A stretch of 64,000 nucleotides of DNA, from assembly GCA_013368325.1 (NCBI GenBank), contig JAACJK010000111.1, positions 124,001 to 188,000 on the forward strand, read 5' to 3'. Source of the stretch: Ephemerocybe angulata. Its lineage: Eukaryota > Basidiomycota > Agaricomycetes > Agaricales > Psathyrellaceae. The notes beneath the pieces are model-generated. The model had not been told where the DNA came from. It did not search any database and was given only the letters and a program-made list of their open reading frames with translations. Positions 22,748-31,853 of the stretch are shown piece after piece (the stretch's first letter is position 1; each line of letters begins with the position of its first letter). The position numbers were made by a program, and so were the translations under genes.

Positions 22748-23539
22748 TTAATCAGCTCCTTCAAAATCCAGGAAATCGCTATACTCGTCCCCAGCCATCT
22801 CATCATCGTACACCGCCCCATGAGCTTGACAAGTGGCACAGAAAGGTCCCTGCGTCGGATCCATACCCTCGAACTCATACTCTTCACAGACATGTAAGTC
22901 TGGCGATATAGGCACCGGAAGCTCGTCCCCCTCCTGCCACTCTTCGAAATAATCCCCCCACTCCAGCCCACCCATCGCACCCGGGCACCCCTTCGCTTCA
23001 TTGCATTCGGTAACGTTCGACGCGTTGTATACGACATTCTCCGGCGTCGTCGTATGCCTCCCAACGAAACACCACTCATTATCCATCTTCGCCCCCTCTG
23101 CGAGCTTCACCCCACAACACGCCACCCACTTTACCATCCGCCCAAACTTCTCCGGGTCCTGCACCTCAATCTCCTCATGCGCGACCCTGCACGCGTCAAC
23201 CCCATTGTCCTTCTCCAAATACGCGCTGTGGCACCGCACGCAATGCCTCCTTGTCGCATCGCTCACCGCGGCGCGCGCGTGGGCGGTGTTGAACCCGAGC
23301 ACGCTGAGGGTGTGGAGGAGGTCCGTGATGGCGTCGCCGGAGAGCGCGAGGACGGCGGAGGCGCCTCCTTGTTTGTGTGAGACGGCGTTGAGCAAGCGGG
23401 TGTGCAGCTCGGAGGGGGTGGTGTTGTGGAGGATGTAGGTGAGGGAGAGCGCGGTGGTGGAGGTGGTGGGGGCGCTGAAGGAGACGGCGTTGGGGATGGG
23501 GCGAGATGGGGCAGGCATTGGGGCTAGATAAGTCGACAA
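22748..23539 (-). CDS. Cys/His-rich hypothetical protein
   Basis: Single uninterrupted exon, 263 residues. Residues about 98-120 read CVRCHSAYLEKDNGVDACRVAH: C-x2-C-H...C-x3-H, a likely zinc site. Further Cys pairs follow (VACCGVK, CEEYE, CATCQAH), and the C-terminus is acidic. I recall similar CVRCH...ACRVPH stretches in basidiomycete proteins of unknown role. No signal peptide or membrane segment is seen. Strong third-position C bias supports coding. No neighbours suggest a pathway. Confidence 0.7.
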   Translation of the reverse strand: MSTYLAPMPAPSRPIPNAVSFSAPTTSTTALSLTYILHNTTPSELHTRLLNAVSHKQGGASAVLALSGDAITDLLHTLSVLGFNTAHARAAVSDATRRHCVRCHSAYLEKDNGVDACRVAHEEIEVQDPEKFGRMVKWVACCGVKLAEGAKMDNEWCFVGRHTTTPENVVYNASNVTECNEAKGCPGAMGGLEWGDYFEEWQEGDELPVPISPDLHVCEEYEFEGMDPTQGPFCATCQAHGAVYDDEMAGDEYSDFLDFEGAD

Positions 23540-23840
23540 GTAACGAGGATCGAAAGTAGTGGGTTGTGGGAGTGTGTGGGATCGGTAAGAAGGTGATGAG
23601 GACTATATAGGTCTCTAGAATGCCACAGGTGAAAGGAAGAGATCTGCCACAGCGGTGGGTATAATGCCAGTACTCTGACTCGAACTGTGGCATGAAAGGC
23701 CTTTGACTTAGTCGCCTTTGTACGCATCGGTGAGGGGACCACTTTTTGTTAGATAGGATGCGAGAAAATGGAAATGGAACTCGGAGGGATGAGTCTAGAT
23801 CAGAAGATTGAGCACAACCGCGTCCGAGTGTGTATTCCAT

Positions 23841-25754
23841 AGGCAGTTCCGGATTGGGACCACAACGCCTTTGTACCTACCTACCTACCATAGACTTCTG
23901 GTCCATGCTCGTCGTTGTCATTCCAACGAACCCGATAGAGCAGCTCGGCTGTCTCGAACCCGATAGAGCAGCTCGGCTGTCTCGTTAAACACACTCCACC
24001 ACCACGACCCTACGATAGAGCAGCTCGGCTGTCTCGACCCTTCGATAGAGCAGCTCTGCTGTCTCGAACCCGATAGAGCAGCTCTGCTGTCTCGAACCCG
24101 ATAGAGCAGCTCGGCTGTCTCGAACCTTCCATAGAGCACCTGCTCTGACAAGATGTTACCTGGACTATCGATTGAATGGCTCGCCTCGCAAGACGTCGCC
24201 TATGGAGCAGCCCCGCTGTCTCGTTTGTTACTTCGTTGTTCCATGGAGCAGCTCGGCTGTCTCCCTAAACTTCTCGCTTTGCTTATGAGCAGCTCGGCTG
24301 ACTCTCTTAACTTCTCGCTTTGCCGCTTATGAGCAGCTCGGCTGACTCTCCCAACGACCGTCGACACATCATTCACGACAGTGGTGCTTCACTAAATACC
24401 AATCCGACTTCCTTGATTCCTCATCCATGGCTTGTTATTGTGTTCGCCCCTGGCATACGGGGTCCCCACCTTTTCCCTACTCCGTGGCCTCCCTGACCCT
24501 GTATACCGCTAGGACCAGGAATGATGTTGATGTCTAATCTTATCTCGGTCACGCGATTAGGCAGTTCCGGATTGGGACCACAACACCGTCTTTGTACCTA
24601 GGTCCTACCCTAACCCTTCGTTCGCTCTGTGTCTCTGCCCTTCATGTACCATTATCTTCCCTGTAACCATTCTGACTCTTGTATGTACTTTTATGGTGAC
24701 TCCCCTCCTTCGCTCCGTGCCTCTGTCTTTTCATGGACCATTACCTTTCCTATACCCCGGTCCCCGACCTCCTCTGCCTGTCCCAACTTGAATTAATGTA
24801 CTTGTATCGTGATTCAACTCGTTTGCTCCCTCCCTGTCTCGCCTGCATATCCGGTAGCCCTGCCGTCTACGCCGCCGTTCATGCCTTCGCTTACCTATCA
24901 ATGTGTCCGTTCCATGTATATGAGAGATTGCCCTTGTGCTCCCCTCTCCAACGTCCACCATGGATAGCTCCGACGGCAATCAGACTGGGGCTCTCCTACA
25001 CATCCTACGAGGGTGTTATGCCGTTCGCAAATGAACCTCTTCTGGATGAGGGGTTGGAGCTCATGCAGAATACCTATCCTTCCCCATGGCCCCGATCGTG
25101 GCCTCGTCCCAACCTCGTCCCAGGAGGGGATGCATCCACATAACCCTGAAGATGCGACTATACCTCCGCAATGTGATCGTCCCCGCACACCGAACAGCGC
25201 TTGCCAGCTTGTTATGTTCGGAAGACGAGACACGTTCTTGACCCGTGTATTGACACTATCAGCTTCTCGTTCACCAATTCACATCCTGCAAAATTCCATA
25301 CCTTCGATTCTCCTCTTCCTTGAACACCGTGACCTGGGCCCTATTTTTCAGAGCTTCGCACCTTTCACTTACGATATCATTCTTCAGTTTCTCTTCCAAT
25401 TTTCACTTAGCATTTTGTACTCGTCCACTAGTCCGTCGCAACGCAGAAGCGTTCAGTTTTGGTTCAATTATAATACCACAAGATATTCCAATTTATACGG
25501 CAACACTTCCTTTACCCCAGGCGTATGGTGCCTGTGTGAGAGCCGGGTCGACGACACGACTATCATGCGAACCTTTACACCCCGTCAGTCTACTGACAAA
25601 ACACTTCACGAGTGCGACTGACAGTTTCCCTAGCTGTGTACATACCATCCTCGGGCGGGATGTACCCGGCTTCGGTTCGACCCAGTAATCTCGCGTCGTG
25701 TAGGCAGTTCCGGATTGGGACCACAACGCCTTTGTACCTACCTACCTACCTACC
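23841..25754 (+). repeat. Three dispersed copies of a 35-50 bp repeat
   Basis: Copies begin at 23841, 24559 and 25702. All share AGGCAGTTCCGGATTGGG, then ACCACAAC, and TTTGTACCTA; the first and third continue with CTACC repeats. They are in direct orientation, 718 and 1143 bp apart. The intervening DNA has no supported gene. They may be ends or promoters of short interspersed elements; no matching terminal structure was found. Confidence 0.75.
23936..24345 (+). repeat. Tandem array of GAGCAGCTCGGCTGTCTC
   Basis: About eleven copies of an 18-bp core, each preceded by GATA, TATG or CATG and followed by variable spacers. The first seven are nearly regular with about 26-bp units; the last four are looser and two read GCTGACTC. 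GAGCAGCTC is itself palindromic in part. No coding frame is preserved. Confidence 0.85.
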
Positions 25755-25889
25755 ACGCCGTCATTGCGCGCGAGTCAGGCAAGACGCTAGGATAAGTAGA
25801 CCGGCAAAAACAATTAACGAACCTACAACATAGATAGATAACGAGCGTCCATCAAATCCATACCACCTGCCACATACCCACCGTCCCTC

Positions 25890-26225
25890 CTACCTATGAC
25901 ACTTCGCAACGTGAATCTTTACCCCCTTCCCACTCACAAACCTCTTCCTACACCCGCTCCCCTTAAACGGGCACTCCAGCACCCCCTTGCCCCAATGTAT
26001 ACTCTTCACATGCTCCTCCAGCCTCCGCTCCGTCTTGAACCCCTTCCCATCACACCCTCGCTCTGTACAGACGAAGGCTGTGGGGACGAGCGGGTGCACG
26101 CCCCAGGTGTTGGCGTGGCGCGCAGCCAGCCGGGGACGGTACTGGGATTGTAGGGTCGAACTTTGCGCGGGCGCTTCGGCTCAAAACTTGAAGGCCACCA
26201 GAAAAGTTCTATGGGACACCAGAGA
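25890..26225 (-). pseudogene. Broken C2H2 zinc-finger gene
   Basis: The start region is like the paralogues at 27532 and 29021 (PRKVRPYNPSTVPGWLR versus PRKAYDPSTAPTWIR), but the short linker before TWG is missing and the frame shifts there. Downstream, in another frame, two fingers are intact: FVCTERGCDGKGFKTERR with EHVKSIH, and LECPFKGSGCRKRFVSGK with IHVAKCH. The Cys-rich C-terminus of the paralogues is absent, replaced by a stop after KCHR. A short two-finger product from an internal Met is possible but unlikely. Confidence 0.7.
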
Positions 26226-26814
26226 TTGAATACATTCAAGTAGTATACATCAAATTACCGGGTAGCCCCTCTTAGCGCAGGCAACCCTCTCCCCCACGAT
26301 TCAGCAGTTGAAGTCAACGTGCTGCCCAGTTTCTATCTTGTTTGCGCTTGGCGTCATCCCGGCCCGTTGGCTGTCAATTTCTCTTTTCGGAAACGCAAGG
26401 TACGCTTTGCAACGCGAAAGTTGGACGCCAAGCGGAGCTAGATCTGTCAGTTAGGTTGATGACGACAGGACAAGAGTTTACTGCCTCGTCTTCCCCGCTC
26501 ACTGGGATGGATGGTTGCGCGCCGACTGTCATTGGTAGTGACAACGGAGGATCCTCAAGTCCCCAAGTCCATCGTCATGCGCTCCATATCAGCACCCAAG
26601 AAAATGTGCAAAGCCCATTCATACTCTTTCCGCCACATCAAACCGATTCCGAGTCTTGCTTTGCGCGCGGTGTGCTTTGATTACCGCATCAACACCTGCA
26701 AAGCGCATCACACGGCGCTTATCACGGTGGCCACTGTGCTTTGGCATACACAGCAAGGGTACATAAATACATTTGACTTAATGCGACTTAGCCTACCATC
26801 TCCGAGATTCAACT

Positions 26815-27363
26815 ATGCTTTCCCCACCAAACACACTCCCACCTATCCTGCCCCACTTTCTCAAGTGTTATCAGCAAGGGCCCCTGCCGCCTGTGCGAAG
26901 GCTTATACACATGGAGGCAGGCTCCAACACCGAGACACTCCCACCCATAAGACAACAATTTCCCGACCCGAACTTCAACACACTCCCACCCCTAAGGCAA
27001 CACTTTCCCGACCAGCACTTCTCTCTTCCACCCTTAAGGCAACACTCTCCTGACCAGCCCTTCCCGGGCCCGCTCAGCTTGCAGACATCGCGCAACGTCG
27101 AGTTGAACCGTTCTTTGGGCGTGGCGGAGAGGAGGTTAGAGGACATGGCTCGAGCGCCAGCGCCTCTCGTCCAACTCCAGAATGGCCAGGGGCAGCCGAT
27201 CGCTTCCAACGGGAATGGCTCGCGCGGGATCAAGCGCGCCAGGGATGAAGAGGAGAGCGAGGAGTCAATCACAACTGCCAAGAAGGCGAGGGAGCAGCAA
27301 CCTGAGCACGTCGATTACGGGAACGGATGGACGCAAGAGGATGAAGACGGCTTTTATGTCTGA
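26815..27363 (+). CDS. LPPLRQ-repeat protein with nuclear-type basic motif
   Basis: Uninterrupted 182-residue frame. Residues about 7-85 contain five imperfect LPP-x-R/L-x units, three of them LPPIRQ or LPPLRQ followed by FPD or SPD. The second half is hydrophilic with SRGIKRARDEEESEE and KKAREQQ, resembling a nuclear localisation signal, and ends WTQEDEDGFYV. I do not know the family. It faces, tail to tail, the C2H2 gene at 27532-28167, and the 3' end of both is duplicated at 28.7-29.0 kb. A nuclear role is an inference. Confidence 0.55.
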   Translation: MLSPPNTLPPILPHFLKCYQQGPLPPVRRLIHMEAGSNTETLPPIRQQFPDPNFNTLPPLRQHFPDQHFSLPPLRQHSPDQPFPGPLSLQTSRNVELNRSLGVAERRLEDMARAPAPLVQLQNGQGQPIASNGNGSRGIKRARDEEESEESITTAKKAREQQPEHVDYGNGWTQEDEDGFYV

Positions 27364-27531
27364 TGTTAGATTAGCAAGACTTGAGGAATGTAATGCAGAG
27401 TCCGTCTTTGTTTTCTGCCAGGTTCATGCTCGCTTATTATAATCTGTAATTTTCTGTATCTAGAACGGCGCATTGGGTTTACAGATACCATTATGCGCTA
27501 TTGGCCATATTCAAAGAAGTGGTACTCGAAT

Positions 27532-28167
27532 TTAAATAAAGCAAGTTGAAGGAATCTCGTTAACGCTTCCCTCCCATGGGTACTCCAACCCACCGTACCT
27601 GCTCTTCAACTCCGCTAGCTTCTTCTCTCTGACTCGAACGTCAGAGCAGCTTCGGGACGGATTCTCCAAATCTCGTCCCCGACAACCCGGAACCCGACAC
27701 TCGGCGCATACGCCTTCACAAAGCGAAAAGCACTCGCGTCCAGGGCATGATTCAACATCCCAGCACTTCGAACATCGCACCTCAGGCTCCTCGCGCTCCC
27801 GTTCCCCTGCCTCTTTATGAGACAATTTGACGTGCGACTCTAGCCTTTGTTTGTAAGGGAATTGCTTTGTACACCCCTCCGCCACGAAGGGACAGGTATA
27901 CTTTTTCTCTAATCGGCGGTGCGCCCTTTTCACGTGCTCCTGCAACAACGCCTCCGACTTAAAGCCTTGCGAGCAGTTCTTTGCGTCGCAGACAAAGTCT
28001 CGAGCCGGTGCATATGCGCCCCAGGTGTTGGCCTGCTGGGAGTGCTTGCCGCCTTCGCGCAGCCATGTGGGGACGGTGCTTGGGTTGTATGCCTTGCGCG
28101 GGAATGACTCGGAGGGCCTCTCTACTGGTGTAGACGATGAAGGGAGAGCGGGTGTGGTCTGATTCAT
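27532..28167 (-). CDS. C2H2 zinc-finger protein, two fingers plus Cys-rich tail
   Basis: Single exon, 211 residues. Order: disordered N-terminus with PRKAYNPSTVPTWLREGGK, finger 1 (FVCDAKNCSQGFKSEALL, EHVKRAH), finger 2 (YTCPFVAEGCTKQFPYKQ, SHVKLSH), then a Cys-rich segment with CSKCWDVESCPGR and CAECRVPGCRGR that could bind more zinc. Compared with the paralogue at 29021 it lacks one finger (the FVCTERGC unit). Likely nucleic-acid binding by analogy with C2H2 proteins; targets unknown. Confidence 0.7.
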   Translation of the reverse strand: MNQTTPALPSSSTPVERPSESFPRKAYNPSTVPTWLREGGKHSQQANTWGAYAPARDFVCDAKNCSQGFKSEALLQEHVKRAHRRLEKKYTCPFVAEGCTKQFPYKQRLESHVKLSHKEAGEREREEPEVRCSKCWDVESCPGRECFSLCEGVCAECRVPGCRGRDLENPSRSCSDVRVREKKLAELKSRYGGLEYPWEGSVNEIPSTCFI

Positions 28168-28739
28168 TGGTCTAAACCGCGTTGGTTATGCTAGCGCTGT
28201 ACGAGCGTCGTCGGGGTGGTAGGTAATTCTTGAAGGTGGTGGGTGCAATCCAGAAACCCCCGCCCTATTTAAGTGCTACACAAAAGCGGCAAGTCCACGC
28301 CCATTCCTTGTGCGCGGTGTGGCGCAGTATGATCGGGTGCGGTTCGGCCACTGAAAAGTCCAAACCGCATAACGCAGCACAAGAAGGAGCGCGATATTCC
28401 CTTGGTGACATCCTCTGACACTTTGTTATGAGACTGATGGGTGGCAATTAACTTGTTCTAAATGCGGCATTCATGCCAAGGCCGACGCCTATGCCAGAAA
28501 AAGAATCGCTTGACCCTCGCTTTGTTCCAGAGATAGTAGAAGGGAGCGGCACGCGCGCTTCAAAGGACTGAGGAAATCCCCCGCTCGATCTATTCGTCGG
28601 CACTGACAGAGTGCCACTCCTGATCTCAACTTAATTTTGGACAATGTCGCCATCAGCAAACATAGGACGTAATGAACCAGAAAGATTGATATCGCGAAGT
28701 CGAAGTCTGGTTTACCAGGAACCCGACTCGGGCATGTTG

Positions 28740-28990
28740 AACACTGGGGCGGATGAACGCAAGAGGTGGAGGACGACTTTTACGCCAGACTTGAGGAATG
28801 TGGTGCAGAGTCGGTCTTTGTTCTCTGCCGGGTCTCCTGCTATTACTTCGTTATACGAGATTCATGTGTAGTTCTCTGTATTTACTTGTTTCAAAGTATA
28901 TCCCCAATGATTGAAAAGGCTATGTATACTATTATGTGCCATCGGTCATATTCAAAGAATTAGTACTCGAATTTAGAGCAAGTTGAAGGA
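28740..28990 (+). pseudogene. 3' remnant of a second LPPLRQ-type gene
   Basis: The stretch around GGATGAACGCAAGAGG to the run GACTTGAGGAATG then TGCAGAGTC matches the end and 3' flank of the LPPLRQ gene at 27320-27540, including CATATTCAAAGAA and GTACTCGAATTTA further down. The repeat-coding part is missing. It sits before the C2H2 gene at 29021 exactly as the intact gene sits before 27532, so the two form a duplicated pair. Confidence 0.7.
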
Positions 28991-28998
28991 GTCTCCTT

Positions 28999-29020
28999 AA
29001 GGCCTTAAGGCCTTAAGGCC
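28999..29020. repeat. TTAAGGCC tandem triplication
   Basis: Three overlapping copies of the palindromic CCTTAAGG unit directly beyond the stop of the next C2H2 gene. Confidence 0.8.
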
Positions 29021-29701
29021 TCACTCTGGGTTCATGGGTACTCCAGAACCACCATACATGCTCTCCGACTCCGCTAGTTTCTTCTCTCTGACTAGAACGT
29101 CAGAGCAGCTTCGGGACGGATTCTCCAAATCTCGTCCCCGACAACCCGGAACACGACACTCTGCGCATACGCCTTCGCAAAGCGAAAAGAACTCGCGCCC
29201 AGGGCATGATTTAACATCCCAGCACTTCGAACATCGCACATCAAGTGTCTCGATCCCCTGCCCTCCTCCCCCCTTATGAAAAGCTTTCACGTGGGAGGCC
29301 ACATTCTGCCGATACGGAAAGCGCTTCTTGCACCCGTCCGCCTCATAGGGGCAGCCATGCTTTCTCTCGACATGCGCCTTCTTCACATGCTCCTGCAGCA
29401 GCGTCTCTGTCTTGAAGGCCTGCGAGCAGTTCTTCACGTCGCAGACAAAGTCCGTCGGATTATGCACACTCTTTAGATGCTCCCTCAGCCGCTCCTTCGT
29501 CTTGAACCCCTTCCCAGAGCACCCTCGCTCCGTGCATACGAAGGGGGTGGGAATGAGAATGTGCGCGCCCCAGGTGTTGGCTTGTTGGGAGTTCTTGCTG
29601 CCTTCGCGTATCCAGGTCGGGGCGGTGCTTGGGTCGTAGGCCTTGCGCGGGGACGAGGGCCTCTCTGGCGATGCGGACGATGAAGGTGTGGAGTGATTCA
29701 T
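29021..29701 (-). CDS. C2H2 zinc-finger protein, three fingers plus Cys-rich tail
   Basis: Single exon, 226 residues. Fingers: FVCTERGCSGKGFKTKER with EHLKSVH, FVCDVKNCSQAFKTETLL with EHVKKAH, and HGCPYEADGCKKRFPYRQ with SHVKAFH. The tail CSKCWDVKSCPGREFFSLC and CAECRVPGCRGRDLENPS is nearly identical to that of 27532. The conserved pre-finger motif PRKAYDPSTAPTWIREG is also in the paralogue. Most complete member of the three; loss of a finger or a frameshift distinguishes the others. The 5' flank (TTTGTGCGCGGTGTGGC) is duplicated too. Confidence 0.72.
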   Translation of the reverse strand: MNHSTPSSSASPERPSSPRKAYDPSTAPTWIREGSKNSQQANTWGAHILIPTPFVCTERGCSGKGFKTKERLREHLKSVHNPTDFVCDVKNCSQAFKTETLLQEHVKKAHVERKHGCPYEADGCKKRFPYRQNVASHVKAFHKGGGGQGIETLDVRCSKCWDVKSCPGREFFSLCEGVCAECRVPGCRGRDLENPSRSCSDVLVREKKLAESESMYGGSGVPMNPE

Positions 29702-30435
29702 CGGTATCGCTTAACAGGAGTGGCCGATTCCTGAGCTTTACGACTGTGTGAGCGCTATCGGGGTGGTAGCTCACTCTTGAAGGTGGTGGGGAATGAGATC
29801 CAAACCAGAGACCCGAGGCTCTATTTATGCGTTCCAGCAATCGTTTCAGTACCGTGGTATAATTCGCCGCCTATCAAAGCTCTTACTTTGTGCGCGGTGT
29901 GGCTGGCCACTGAACAAAGCCCAATCCGCATATCACGACAGTGAAGCATTAGACCGATTGCCTTGCGGCAGTGGGTGGCAATTGATTTGCCATCAATGCG
30001 GCATTCAAGACAATGACGCCAAAGCAATTCACTGCTCCCTTTGTTCAGCGAGTTTGCGGCACGTATAATTGGCTTGGACAATGAGTGGTAGACACAATTA
30101 GAACTCTAGACCAACAGTCGGTCCGGAGTACCTCCTCTCACTTCATATTATGCTTTATGCATCAAAAGCCGGACGATGCGCACGCGGCACGCCGTTTTAG
30201 CGCCGAGCGCTTAATTATCCAGTTCGGTAATTGGGGAAGGAATGTTCATCCATCCGGGAAGTCCGTGTCCACATGTACTCTGGCAGTACGTCTTTACCCG
30301 TAGTACGATTTCTTTTGTATTCAAGTCGCCTACTACATTCGAATTAACTATTCTACACTTTCATTCGACTTAACTCTCAACAATAGTTCTCCGCTTCCCC
30401 TTCAATAGCCCACACGGAACGCAACCAAAGAGAAA

Positions 30436-30903
30436 ATGCGCGTCCCACTTCTGGCTCTCCTCCCCATTTCCCTTGGCACCCTCGCATCTCTTGCAAACGC
30501 CCGCTTTACCGACGACGTGCGCTGGCCTACGCGAGCATGACTGCGAACTGTATACTTACTGACATTTCCTTCAGGTTGACGCGCGAGAGATTCATGCGCG
30601 CAGCTTCCACGTCGCACGACGACTCGTCCCTCGATTAGCGGGATATTCTAGCCACCCTCTCAACGCGAGAGCTCATCAACGCGCTCAGCGAGCAACTCGA
30701 GCGACGGGAAACGGGCTTGTGGTGGTGCTCGAGATGCAACGCATATTTCTACACTATCAACCAAGTAAGCTGGCTCTTCAGATTCTCCCTCCTGTGTTCG
30801 CTGCATATTGCGGCCAATGACCCTCGCTAAACGTGTTTATTTGTAGCGGGACGCCCACAAGCGCAGGGTGCCGAGCCACGATATTATGAAGGTGGGCGGC
30901 TAG
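30436..30903 (+). pseudogene. Secreted finger copy D, frameshifted
   Basis: Exon 30436-30516 encodes a signal peptide (MRVPLLALLPISLGTLASL). The second exon, 30575-30764, is 190 nt, so its ends are out of phase: it opens with VDAREIHARSF in one frame and closes with LATLSTRELINAL and WWCSRCNAYFYTINQ in another, where a TAG also occurs near 30635. The third exon, 30847-30903, is 57 nt as in copy A and encodes RDAHKRRVPSH: the finger C-x2-C-x12-H-x6-H is itself undamaged and split at the same place. A one-base insertion near 30630 or an unrecognised extra intron would explain this. Confidence 0.6.
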
Positions 30904-30949
30904 TAATAACGTGGTCATTCCTCCATGACTGGCAATCCATACTCCTGAA

Positions 30950-31850
30950 GCAAGTACCTAGAACTGTATTGTGTATACATAGCATCATGTACATAGTTTG
31001 AAGGTTGAGACGCGGCGGCGTGTTACGGGCCATGTTCCTTGGGTATTTCGGGCATCGTGATAGGATCCGGTCGCGAAGCGGATGGATTCACGGGCAACAT
31101 CCTGACAATAAATTCCCTCTAAAAGTAGAAACATGGTATACTCGAGCCTTTATAAAGGCAAGTATGACAGATACGCCATGTTAGGTGGCGAGGAGAAGAG
31201 TCATCAGCATCACCATTGCGGGATTCCGCCCCATTATGATATTTTACGGGAGTCTCCGAGTCTGACCTTCTATATTGCGAATCAATGGTATAGATCACAC
31301 AGAGCAGTGTGTAAAATTTACGGGACAAGCGAATCTTTACATGTACGAGCGACTCTCTAATATGCTGGCCACACGGCGCTGAGTCCCACGAGGGAATCAA
31401 GATATTATCTTATCTTATCTACGTCGGTGCTTTTATATGTTTTCCGTCATTTTAATTTTTGACACGATCCCCGATCATGCTGGTTGCTGTCCAGCCGCGA
31501 TCCTTCTTCCCTTTCCCCTCCTCCATGAGTCAATACTTCAATGCTCGTATCTGGACCAATCCATCCCAATCCCACCTATTGTACTAGGAAATGAAGGAAG
31601 CATGAACACGGCCTTTCGGCGCCCAAGTGCATCCGCAGTAGCAGCTGAGTATGAAGGACTTCAAGAAGCGATGCGGTTCACCACATACCAGGCGACGGGA
31701 GAAAACTCCACCGATAATTAACCGCAGACGTCATGCAGCCCGTTCGTCATCGAATCCGATCCACCTTGGTCCTTTTTAAACCACGACGACCGTCTACGAC
31801 CAGGTAATACCAGATCTTCGTCTCAATTTCGAGACCTGCAAATCACGCCC
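30950..31850. other. Intergenic; no gene seen
   Basis: AT-richer sequence with no supported exon; contains ATCTTATCTTATCT near 31410. The end is the 5' flank of the glucanase gene. Confidence 0.4.
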
Positions 31851-31853
31851 ACG

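Noticed and set aside
24731..25143. Overlapping open frames on both strands near 24.7-25.1 kb
   Set aside because: No motif, no splice partners, and they lie between dispersed repeats; treated as chance.
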